Source: Edolisoma coerulescens
Lineage: Eukaryota; Chordata; Aves; Passeriformes; Campephagidae
Direction: 5' to 3'
Assembly (NCBI GenBank): GCA_013397115.1
Contig: VWZW01005505.1
Span: 682,001 to 746,000 of the forward strand
Length of the DNA stretch: 64,000 nt
The notes under the pieces were generated by a model, which was given only the letters and a program-made list of their open reading frames with translations, had not been told where the DNA came from and searched no databases. Shown here piece by piece: positions 38,481-49,272 of the stretch. The position numbers were made by a program, and so were the translations under genes. How positions within the stretch are numbered: position 1 is the stretch's first letter; each line of letters starts with the position of its first letter.

Positions 38481-39929
38481 AGGTGTGGTTGCCGGATGCT
38501 AACAGTTTTTCTTTCTCCCCTTTTACTTGAAAATAAAAAGTACAGTATCTTATAAATGTGCACTAAACCAGGAACTGAAACTGTAACTACAACACAAATA
38601 CTAAAAGTAGGCAAATAAAAACAATGAGATTGAAAGTAACCGCCACTGCTACGCTCTAACCGTGCATGACACAGCATGGAAAATACTAAGGGCATATAAT
38701 CTTACATAGGCAAAGTAATAGAAGAAAAATTGATGAAGGATTAGTAAATTCAAACATACAACTTCTAGTTCTAAATTTTCCCTAAGCTGTAGATTTCTGG
38801 AAGCCGAGGAAAGTCGTTCTGTTCTTTTCCTCTTTTTCTAAATATCTGTGGCTGAATGCAATAAGAACAACAGTTTTTTTTGATAGATTCTATGAACAGA
38901 CTATCCTGCCCTTGTTCAAAACCTGAATGAGCATAAAGGAAAGGGTGGGTGTTCTCAGTTCTTGCTGTTTTTGCAAAATACTTGAAAGAAGTACTGCTTT
39001 TAAGCATAGAAAAACATTCAGTCACCCCAATCATTTTTCCTTTGTGTGTGAATATGTTCAAGGAGACTTATGAAACATCCTGAGAAGCCAGTGGCACAGA
39101 AATTGCAACAGAGGGGACTACTAAAAGGAAAAATGCCATAATGTACATACATGTCATACATACATGGCAGTAAAAATATACAAAATTGGTTCTATTGTAG
39201 TCTGAAAAATCTGTTAGTCTATCAGCACTGATATTTCCTGATGATTCCAGCCTGTTTCAGGATTATTGCTGAATTTCAAGACTTTTTTTAATGCAATGAA
39301 GTTTAAATATTTTTAAATATTACCTTACTGCAGTTGGCACATCTGCATGTCTATGTTTGTCAGATACTGAATTATTATACGAGCATGATAAGGTGTAAAA
39401 TGCCTCCAAAATTAAAGGTTAGTAAAAATGAAGGCTGAAGGAACCAAATTGCTAGGTGACTTTCAAAAACTCGTACATGAAAGCTGGTGGTTAAAACAAT
39501 GAAGTTAGGTGCAACCAGACCGAAATACCCCTTACCCAGAACAGCACTAAGAATGCTCGCAGTTTGTGGACTTCTGCAGTCCATTTGATTTCCTGATTTC
39601 TTGGTGAGTTTTGTTCCTCAGTGTGCAGGTGAACACAGGTACTTATTTGCTAGTGTTCATAAACTGGTATTTCTATTTAAATGAATTTTCACTGTGCCAT
39701 TGGTTTGCTTGATGGCTTTTGTCTTTTCAAATAAAGCATGCTGCATTTCAAATGATTCAGATATTGCACCTGCCATGCTTCTGCCATGCCTCAGAATTAC
39801 CTAGCCTCAGAGTACGGCAAAGCAAATATTTTTGTAAATCATCCAACAGGTTTTTTTTTGTTTTTTTCCATTCCCTTTCTTGATTTCTAATGCAATTGTT
39901 TATGGTTTTTCTAACTCTGACGTTAGTAC
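38481..39929. other. Non-coding sequence between candidate blocks
   Basis: No gene is recognised. Minus-strand open frames at 38468-38695, 38771-39061 and 39375-39584 (69-96 codons) have no known domain. A T/G run (about 39850-39868) is one of the few T-rich tracts of this kind on the plus strand. Confidence 0.5.
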
Positions 39930-40200
39930 TTGGAATTCATATCTTTTTAGGCTGCCTCATGTGTTTTATCCCAGAGGTCCAAATGCCTTTTAAACACCAA
40001 TATATCTCTGCTGTTACAAATGGCCATCTAGTCAATCTGAATTCACTGCCTTGCTAAACAGTGAAGCTCATGCCTTTAAATGATGAATTTTTGCAACATA
40101 ATACCTCATAATATGCTAACCATTCTCCCCCGGAGGCCATTGTATCCAGTTTCAGTCATAATTAATTACAGGTATTAATCAAAATTAGATACTTCATCTG
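39930..40200. other. Possible conserved non-coding block with TAATTAATTA core
   Basis: The palindromic homeodomain dimer site TAATTAATTA lies at 40159-40168 inside CAGTCATAATTAATTACAGG, followed at once by TATTAATCAAAATTAG. Thus four TAAT/ATTA cores fall within about 40 bases. The preceding 220 bases are repeat-free mixed sequence. In vertebrates, palindromic TAAT pairs of this kind bind paired-type or LIM/antennapedia-class homeodomains. Binding and conservation here are inferred. Confidence 0.3.
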
Positions 40201-41063
40201 GCATACTTGCTGAAGTACAGATAGGTAAGAAATACATGGGTCAGTAGATGGAGACATTTAAAAGCTACCAGCTTTCAGTTTAGTGTGAGGTTTAACCTGT
40301 TGTTAAGTCAAATTGATACAAGAGGTACAAAAGGTGAAATAATTTTGGCGAACTAACTTTTGTATCTCCAAAAGCAGACTGCAAGACTGTTTTCTGAAGG
40401 AATTAGAAGTGAACATGTGCTTTAGCAAGAGAAGAGGGAAATGAGCAAAGTGGATTCAAGCTGACTGTAGTCCTGAAGGATTCTTTAAGTGGCTGTATTC
40501 CAAACAAGAGAGCCCCTACTCTCAGTCTGTAATCAGAGACAAAAAATGTGCACTGAGACTAAATTCCTGGCAACTGAATCAGGAAGGCATATCTAGCGAG
40601 TGTCTCCGCAGACAGGAGGACAGAAGACTCTCCAATCTGCTATTCAGACAACTAGATTAACTGCAGTTTTATCTATCTATCTATCTATCTTGCAAAAACA
40701 TTTTAATTGCATTATTCATTTGTATCACTCTAAATTAATGTACCATGCACTTTGAATATTGATTTGAAGATAATGGTACTTATCCAAGGTTATCATAAAC
40801 TTAAACCCCAAAGTTATGGCACTCTTTCACAAAAGCCTGGATCCCAAATATTAATCCCAAACTTTTCAGATGACATGGAAGCAGCATAAAGCTGTTTGTG
40901 ATATGTGTGCAAGGAAGGATGCACCCACAATCTAACTCAATCCTAAGTAAAGAGTACTGAGTAAAGAGTATTCATTCATATAAATGAAATAAATGTCTAT
41001 AAATGTGGGAACTCCCACAGAAGGTGCCAACTTCTCCCTTACTGCCTTATGCTGACTATCAAG
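40201..41063. other. Non-coding sequence flanking CR1 tail
   Basis: No gene is recognised. Apart from the tetranucleotide repeat at 40670-40690 this is ordinary unique sequence. The minus-strand open frame 40932-41114 runs into the CR1 tail and is not a gene. Confidence 0.5.
40670..40690. repeat. (TATC)5 microsatellite
   Basis: Five uninterrupted TATC units plus one base are present. The array is pure, so length variation between individuals is plausible. Confidence 0.9.
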
Positions 41064-41145
41064 ATCACAGAATGGTTGTGGTTGGAAGGGACGTCTGAAG
41101 GTCACCTTGTCCAAGTCCCTGGCTCAAGACACGGCATGACAGTCC
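41064..41145 (-). mobile_element. CR1 LINE 3' tail fragment
   Basis: The plus strand reads ATCACAGAATGGTTGTGGTT then GGAAGGGACGTCTGAAGGTC, and continues GTCCAAGTCCCTGGCTCAAG. This is the reverse complement of the CR1 3' UTR, which in birds ends in an ATTCTGTGAT-type 8-mer repeat. The terminal ATTCTGTGAT is present once, at 41064-41073, as expected for a CR1 end inserted on the minus strand. Only about 80 bp of the element can be recognised, so it is a heavily 5'-truncated copy, the usual fate of CR1 insertions. Confidence 0.8.
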
Positions 41146-44100
41146 AGTGCACACAGAGACCATAGACATCATTCAAATAAACTCATAATAAACTGTGATT
41201 TGAGAAGAGGGATGCATGAAAGAGAGTGTGGTTCATAAACAGTATTGAAATAGTGTTTTAGTAAAGATTGTCAAAAGAAGAGCTTCCATTGAATGGCAAT
41301 TGAGGTTATATTAATTAATGAAATCCAAACTCCTCTCTGTGCCTTTTATTCAGTCTGAATGGGGTTGATAACAGAGGATATGTTTTAAATGAAATTTCTT
41401 GAAAATGCTCCCTGGGATTTCTTATTTAGAAAAGGTAAGGAAATTAAAACTTAATTAATTAATTAAAAGGGAATGAGCGTTCAAAAACACCTGAGACAAA
41501 GTTGTAGCATTTGTTGGAAAGCATAAACTCACTCTAGAGTTGCAGTGTAGCTGGTTTTTTTCTGCTAACTTTTCAGACTTCTAGAGAAAATCCAGCAAAG
41601 CAATAACTTCTGTTCAGACTGCCTAATAATAACAATAATTATAAAAAGCTATGAATCTAAAACCATAAATATACCTATGTTTCTAGAGAGAGATATGACT
41701 CTAACATGTCATTGCATGTCTAATTTTTGATACACCTATGGTCAATACTTGCATTCTTTCATAAGTTTCATAACAGACGGAAAGAAATCATTCGAGTTCT
41801 CTTAACCTCTGTCACTAACTGACTGCAAAAAAAAAAGAAATTTCCACATAGTTTTTAGAGACTGACCTCATTCCTTCCTCTAACACTACTCAAAATTAGC
41901 TTAATTGATAACACTAAAAGGTTTAAACAAATTCTTTTAAAAGAATGCATCAGACTTGCGTATTTTACTAACAATCGAAAATGATGTGACTCCCTCAACC
42001 CTCATATTTTTTAAAACATTAACTTGACAATTAACTAACTTCTTCATAAATTGCTAAAACTATGAAATAATAATGCAATTTGGTATGTTTAGAAAAATCC
42101 AGTCCATAGCAGTTCCTGATTCCTAGGTGAAAAAGAATACCGTAGAAAGTGGATTCAACAATTCTAACGTAAAAAATAATTTGGACAATTAAAATGTTTT
42201 CTGATAAAAAGTAAATTTATATTAACCAGTGAGTTTATTTATGTTTTGAGTGGATGGAAATTAAAGTTATGTACCAACAGGAACAAGAATATAGGACAAC
42301 ACTTTAGAAACTAGGCACAACTGTTCCAGAAAACTGTAGAGAGCAGGGACATAAAACCAAAATAAAATAAAACATAAATAAGAAAAAAAGCCACAGCTTT
42401 TAGCAACAGAAAACTTACTCTTTGGTTCAGAAGTGCACCACAGCCCTTTTCAGTTGTTTAAGCCACTAATTAGTTTGAAGAAATAATAATGCAGCAGTAC
42501 TGATAAAATTTTCTAATATGTAATATCAAAAGGGGAACAAAATAGAAGTTTTTTGGTGGTTCTATAAATGGTCTATAAATCAGCAGCTCCTTCTCAAAAA
42601 ACAAGTCAATAGGAAGTACTGAATTCTAAAATACATCCACCGTCACTAAATCTGCACACTTTTTTTTGAGTAAATGACATTGACATTCTCTTCACAGAAT
42701 CAAGAGGCCTACTAATAACTGTTGGATGGGGAATTAATGATCTTGTAATAAAAATTTCTAGAACCAACGATTATTTACAGATAGTGTAAGTATGCTAAAT
42801 TTTTAGGAGTTAGTTCCTATATTTAGTTATTCAGTTCCTATAGTCATATTCTTTAATGCCATTAATATGTATTTATGCATGCAAAATTTGAAGGGATGAT
42901 GAAATAGACTCAATGGAGTACCGCTACTGTTATAACCATACCAAACATAGGTTATAAAAAAAAGTCCAATTTCATTATCTTTCTGCCTATTAAATCTAAT
43001 CAACCTGACAATTCCACTCTTCATTTTCATGTAACTCTCTGAACATGAATGCTGTGGGTTAAGATACAGGGGAAGAAAGGTAAAATAGTGATAACAGTAG
43101 TGTTGTTTAACAAGTAGCAACTAGGTATTACATGAGGCAACAAATACTTCCTTCAAGGTCATCCATTACATTTCTCACAGGTTTTATCTACCCAAAATGC
43201 ATCCCAGAATTCTGAAAATAAAAAAAATTCATAAACTGCAAATTGGTGTGATTTGTCCTAGATCATCTTTTGCCGTTACTATTTGTACTGGGTCATCTTT
43301 CTGCCATTATTATGAAAACTAGGAATTAATATGGAACTTATGCAGAAGACCAATCTGCCTGGCTCTTGGGAATTTCAGTGCAGGTACAGTGCAAGACCAT
43401 TTTCGAGAAACAAAATCAAAGTCTACTTCTTGGGCAGCGAGAAAAGACAAATTATTTCCTCTCAAGCTACAGATCACATGTAGAGCTGCCTTACATCTGT
43501 CTCACTAGACAAAAAGCAGTTCTTCTCTTAAGGGGACAGTGGGAATATATGCAAAGCAGTGGATAATGTGTTTTCTTTTAAGCCAGTCCCTTGACTTCAC
43601 CACTACTGAAATTCCAAATAAAAGTGCTCATATATCTGTATGAGATTGGAGAGATTTACATTTAGCAGTTTTATTTTGCATTGCTCCATTTCCTTTCTTT
43701 CAGTCCACAAACAAACTTGAGGTCCAGAATTATTTTAGTAAGGTTAAAGAACTCAAATGATTTAAATAAAAAATAACTGATTAATGGATTACTGTGATCT
43801 TTCTTCACTTCAGATAACACTTTTGTGCTAAATCAGAGCACATTACTGAAAATTACGATGGCCCATCAATTCCAGTTGTCACCTTGCTTCAGGCAGTGAC
43901 CTTTAACTGGTATCTCCTAAGAGAGAAGCCCAACATGTACCTATACTGCTGTACCATGATAATGGAACAGTCTCTAGAGGCAATTATTTCATATCCTGAA
44001 GCAAAATGATCAATATATCTCTCATAGCTTTCACAAAAACAATCTCCAATCTTACACAAATCTAAATATTTATATTTAATTCTTGCTGAACTACTTCTGC

Positions 44101-45852
44101 TTTTACCTCATGGATGGGGGCAGAAGCCTATTACTACATGCTTAGCACTAAAAATTTCCTCATATATTTAATTTACCAGTGTTTTCTTCTTTTGTGTACT
44201 ACAGGTCAGCTAGAAAAATTATTGAATATATTCAAATTCTAATGATGTGGCTATTAATTTTACACTCTCAGTAATGGTTCTGGTTTTGGTCAAAAGCAAT
44301 ACATTTTTTCTGAGTATAATATTTTGGAGGGAAAAAAGCCAAAAAAGTGACTAAAAAAGACAATTCAGAATTTTAGTTGAAAACAATATAAGAGAATACA
44401 TGGAAATAATTTTTTTTTGAGTTGTATGTTTTCCAGTGGAAATATCTCTATTTTAGGAAGTTTTTATTGAAAAGAGTGAAAAAATCCTAATTTTGATGCT
44501 TTAGGGACAAAATCAGTTTTAAGAAAGATGGATCTTGTCATCAGTCTGCTTTTTATTATATAAATTTTCAAGTATAGCCCCGTTTTTAATTGGCAATTAG
44601 GTGTTTTTTTTTGTTTATTTTAGCATAGCACACCAATTTCCTAACATATACTTGCACAATATTTGCAAACAGAAAGTCTACTGATAAGCAGTTTCATATG
44701 TGCAATTCATATGTTCATGTGTGTAATCTAAGAGTATTGCATTTAAATTCCAACTGTTATGAAAACTTCCTTGTATGCAGAATTTTTACTTCACTTCCCT
44801 TCTCTAGTATAAAAAAATTTTAAATACACACACACACAAACACAGAGTGCTTTAACTATTTAAAAGCACAAAGAAAACAAATAAACAAACAAAGAAACAT
44901 TTGGGAATTGGTCAATAGCAAAGTTATTTATGAAAGAACACGTATTTAAGAAGCCAAACTGCCCACTTTACAGTTCTGCATATGCTATAGGGACACCCCA
45001 AGATTTCTCTGTGTGCCAATATTTACAAGCATAGAAAAATAAAAACATTTCTTGTATGAATGTGCAGTGTATGTGGTTTAAATACTATATGCACTATGAT
45101 TACTATAAATAAGATACCTCACAATAAGAGAGAGGAAACAAGGAAATTGACCTTTCTTAATGAGTGAAGTTATAGCTTTCATTAAATAACTGATCAAATA
45201 TTGCTTGACAGGAATTCTCTCCACAAGAACAGACAGTGCTATTGAAAATTTTCCCTTCTTTTCCTTGTTTATTTTTTTCTTACAATATTATTTGGTATTC
45301 ATATGTAAAATAAGAAGTATAATGTTTATCTTTTAAAAAGAGATCTATGCTTTTATGACTATTCTGTGTTTTTTGAAAGCTACCATTTTAAATAGGATTG
45401 CATTGCAATATAGAGTGATTATGTTTTAATCGGCGGCGGCCTTCTGAAATATATAAACAGTAGGATAGCAATAAAGAAGCTTTCACTTCATGAACAATAA
45501 TGTAATTATTAATGAATTGAACTGATTTACAGAAATGTGATACATTAACAAACATGAGAGCTACTGAGGAAAAGACAAGCTTTTTAAAATGAATATTGAA
45601 TGTCAGAAGACAAGTTGGACAGATAACGACCACAGGAAATCACCTTGAATCAAATGACAGAAAATAAAGGTAGAGTGAGTGATTTAGATTTCAGGGAGAA
45701 GATTTATGACAGTGTTGGGGTATAGTATCTGAATAGAAACAGGAAAATCAAGAGCGCAGGGGAAAGAACACTCTCTCAGACATAGCATTTTCACTTTCTC
45801 CATTTGTAAATATTATTTTATCTTTAAATGATGCTTTATAATCAAATTTGTT
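41146..45852. other. Non-coding AT-rich unique sequence
   Basis: No gene is recognised. Small features are the 16-bp palindrome TTAATTAATTAATTAA (41451-41466), another at 41931-41946 (ATTCTTTTAAAAGAAT), an A/T-rich tract at about 42355-42395 and an (AC)n array (44826-44844). An isolated CGGCGGCGGCC near 45432 is out of keeping with the composition but too small to be a CpG island. Open frames 42827-43120 and 45388-45633 (minus) show no domain. Confidence 0.55.
44826..44844. repeat. (AC)n microsatellite
   Basis: Six AC units and a broken extension (AAACACA) form a short dinucleotide array beside an A-rich stretch. Confidence 0.8.
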
Positions 45853-45880
45853 ATGAATCTAGTAAAAAGACTAGATTCAT
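45853..45880. repeat. Perfect 10-bp hairpin
   Basis: ATGAATCTAG (45853-45862) and its exact reverse complement CTAGATTCAT (45871-45880) flank an 8-base loop TAAAAAGA. The stem is too short for a microRNA precursor. No transposon terminal repeat is recognised. Confidence 0.65.
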
Positions 45881-47960
45881 CAGCCTCTAGAGGATGAGCA
45901 GCCTGACAATAAGGGGAAAGGGGAGGAAATTCAAATGAAATATTGATTACTGTATATTAAGGAGAATGGTAGAAGAGAGTAAAATAACTTCATTCACCTC
46001 CACAAAACTGGTGCCCGGTATGAGCAAATGAACAATGAGGAAAGATTTTTTCCTTAGGAGAATAAACAAAACTGTTGCATGAAAGCAGTCAAAGAAGCTC
46101 TTTAGTAATTTTTACCCTTATCTTTCCATCAAAGGAGCGGGGTGGGAAACAAGAAGAGGCAAGAAGTAAGTGGAAGAAATATCTTGGGCAAAGCATCCAA
46201 GCTTAAGTTAATAAGACATATGACGTTAATTAAGGTTAAAGAACAATGGCACATTGCCAGGAGTAATTTTAATCTTTTTGTGTCTGTCACCTAACAGACT
46301 GCAGAACAGTAATAGTCTTAAAAAATGTCTGAATCTAAGATACGCTTCTGTGAAATTCAGAAGTAACCAGAGCAGCCCCATGTGCTCCTGTAGAGTTAAG
46401 ATCACAAGGCTGTGGACCAGAGTAGGGCTTTCACAGCAACCCAGAAACCCTTGGCAGGTGGGAAATTCGCTTGTCAGGAAGCACATACCTAAATTCCTAA
46501 GGTTCACAGAAAACTCACGGCATACCTATAGTTAGTAAGAAAATGTAGTATTCATATAAAGAAAAAGATAGTCAAAGGTTTTCTGTCAGCATCTTCACTG
46601 AATGTGAAAATGCAACAAATTAACTAATAAGCAAAACAATTACTAGAAAAAAAATCTAGTTTTTGTAACTATGGTCCTAATTAAAATAGATTATTAAAAC
46701 AAGCTGTAAAACTGTTGCCTTATTACACCTTATTTCAGGCACAAAATGTTTTCCTTTGTCAAACAAAAGAAACATTAGGAAGCAAAACAGGAAAAAAATG
46801 ACCCCAAAAAGACAGTGACAGGGAGCAACTGCAGACCACTGCCAGTGTCATATTTCTGCTCCCAAAAGGCAAACAATGTTTACTTGGTTGGTCTAATAGA
46901 CAGAATCACTAACTATGCACACGTGCACAAAGGGAGAGGAGGAAGTCAGTCACACAGAACATAACAATCCGTTGGGACACAAGGTCACATCAAGTAGTGT
47001 AACAAAAAATCTCATTCCAATCAGGTTGTTTTGAAGCGATATAGCTTGTACCCTAGTGGAGCCTAGTCAGTTCCACGACAATGGCCAAGTCACTAATTTA
47101 ATAAGTCATGAAAAATTATATTTCCAAATTTCTTTTTCTTCCTCTCTGCTGCTACTTAGTGATTCTTATCTGCTGTTGAACAAACATGGCAACGGACCAA
47201 AATAAACAGAAATACCACTCACTGCTGTCCTTGTATATGTTAAATATTTGCATACACTAACTTGGAACTGGACGGATGTATTACATTACGATATTTCTTT
47301 ATTTTCATTTATCTTAAATATTCCTCTCTCATTTATTCCTGCATTGCTTTAAAAATTATGTAGTGCTATTGTATTGATACTTACACATACATTTTCCATG
47401 TAGTCATAGAAAGAAAAAAATGCAAGACAAAAAGTCAAACTTGATACAAAATATAATTGCAGCCTTGTAAGAACAAAGAAGTAATGTAAATAAAAAACTT
47501 CACCTCCTAGCACAAATTATGTAGAGTATAACATTTTGGCACAAGGTAAGTCTGTGTAATGAAGAATTTCTATAAATATGACTCAGAGAGCATCAAGAGT
47601 AACAACTGAAAGAATTTAAATTTTTTATATTCTGTGTATATCTGTATAGATCGCTACAGAAAAGTCAAAGAAATTAACAATTGTTATTTTAAAGAGCTCC
47701 TTTATTTTTGTTTCTTCTCTTTATTTGTAAACATTCCTTGATTCCACTTGGTACAAAACCAGGAATTCTCTTGAATATCCTTTATACATATACCTATATG
47801 TATGTGCACATGTATGGGCATGTGATTTGCCATAGCCTGTGGAACAATGAGGGAGATGCAGCTGTTGAAAGTGGTGGATTTGATGGAAAAAGCAAGAATT
47901 ATGCTGACTAGTCTACGGTCCTTTAAGACACAGAATGACACAGACAAAATATTGTGTTGG
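45881..47960. other. Non-coding unique sequence
   Basis: No gene is recognised. At 46226-46535 both strands carry 93-codon open frames over the same DNA. Neither shows a known domain, and the overlap suggests a chance lack of stops in a locally G+C-richer patch. The flanks show no convincing splice signals. Confidence 0.5.
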
Positions 47961-48010
47961 TAGTTTAGTTTAGTTCAGTTCAGTTTAGTTGAGTTTAGTT
48001 TAGTTTAGTG
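47961..48010. repeat. (TAGTT)10 pentanucleotide array
   Basis: Ten consecutive 5-base units read TAGTT, with units 4 and 5 changed to CAGTT, unit 7 to GAGTT and the last to TAGTG. All substitutions but the last fall on the first base of the unit. The array is thus well ordered but not pure. Confidence 0.9.
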
Positions 48011-48828
48011 GAAGCCAGAACAACAGCAAGACATTATCGCCAACAGAATGTCACCACAATCTAAAAATAATTCATGCCAAAAAGAAAGTACAAGAAAATT
48101 AAGGGATGTAAATTCTTATAATTAGAAGTAATGGGATACTTTAATATAAATAGGAAACAGGAAAGAAAGATATAACGCTGGTAAACTGCCCTTCAGTAAG
48201 AAACTTCCTGGTAGATCAGCAATCAGTGAAAATCATTAGCACATTTCACTCAAACTGCAAGTTAGTGTGGCCCAGGAAATAATATTCCTCATCGGGACAG
48301 CTGAGGGTTTTCTTTATGGAAAGGATACTACTGCTCTGTGCACTTGGGCTATCAATTCATTTATCTGTTACTAGTGGTGTCTGGATTTCTCTCTTTTGTG
48401 ATGCCTGTGTGATACACAGAGAACAGAAAATAGCTCATACCGTTATGAAACTGGATTGTTCTTCATTTCTGAAAGCAATCTTGGAAATATGTAATCACCA
48501 GCTTGATTTAGCAACTTAGTCTCACTTCTTGCTCTCTTTCTTTGCCTGTAAGTCAAGGAGGTACAGATTGTTTCTCGGTGCTGGTGCACAACCTACATGA
48601 GATTTGTCATGACAAAGCAGTGCCTTAGCATTTAATCTAAGATTATAGAAAAGCAGGTTCAGTTGCTAGAACAACAATATAAAATTAACTGTATATAAAT
48701 TTGTGAAAGTGCATCTGTTTTGTTAATACTATTTGAGGAGGTGTATCACTTAACAGAAATTGCAGAACCATTATTTTGGACACAGAGTTGAAGGTCTAAA
48801 TGCTGAAAGGAACTGGCAATTTCATTGT

Positions 48829-48861
48829 ACAAAAGAACTTTCACTGAACAAAAGAACTTTC
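48829..48861. repeat. 14-bp direct repeat
   Basis: ACAAAAGAACTTTC occurs at 48829-48842 and again at 48848-48861. The copies are identical, giving a 19-bp period with a 5-base spacer. A small local duplication is the simplest explanation. Confidence 0.7.
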
Positions 48862-49229
48862 TACCATCACTAGAGCTGAAATTCTCCATACAGACACACT
48901 TTCTTGAATGACACATTTCCCCATGATTTTTAAAATTCTTCCTGTTTTCCTATTTATCAAAAGGCTTTGCAAGAAAACAGTGTTAAACACCTTGACGAAC
49001 AGCTATGAATATCTCTGAGGAAGACCAGACAAATCTTGACAGAAGGATCTTTCTATAGATAAGAACATTCCCACCATTCTCTTTTAACTGGGAAGAATGT
49101 GCCTATTGATTAGGTTGGGAAAACCAAATTTTCATGCATATCAGAACAATTCTGACCTCTGTGCTCAGAAACATGAAGTTTAAGACAAGACCACACACAG
49201 CGTGGCAAAACTGTTTTATATTTAAATTA

Positions 49230-49272
49230 CAAACTGGTTACAAGTTTGATTTAATTTCAAACTGGTTACAAG
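49230..49272. repeat. 15-bp direct repeat
   Basis: CAAACTGGTTACAAG occurs at 49230-49244 and again at 49258-49272. The bases before each copy also agree partly (AAATTA and AATTT), so the duplicated unit was probably about 28 bp. Perfect identity of the core suggests a fairly recent duplication or selection on a binding site such as the ACTGGTTAC core. Confidence 0.7.

Noticed and set aside
45432..45442. CGGCGGCGGCC as a CpG island or promoter
   Set aside because: It is an isolated 11-base run in AT-rich sequence with no further CpG clustering.
12359..46500. Scattered GGTGCCT / CCTAAATTCC-like words (near 12390, 30550, 34352, 46489) as reptile-type LINE or SINE tails
   Set aside because: Each match is only 8-12 bases, with no extended similarity that I could follow.
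46226..46535. Paired 93-codon open frames on opposite strands
   Set aside because: Neither translation resembles a known protein. The overlap points to a local lack of stop triplets, and the flanks show no clear exon signals.
48316..48519. 67-codon frame starting with a hydrophobic stretch like a signal peptide
   Set aside because: There is no mature-domain signature, no cysteine pattern of a known peptide family and no supporting splice or promoter signals. Hydrophobic starts are common by chance in T-rich sequence.
48960..49020. TTTATCAAAAGGCTTTGCAA-type sequence as another antisense LINE relic
   Set aside because: Translation of either strand does not give the reverse-transcriptase motif in order.
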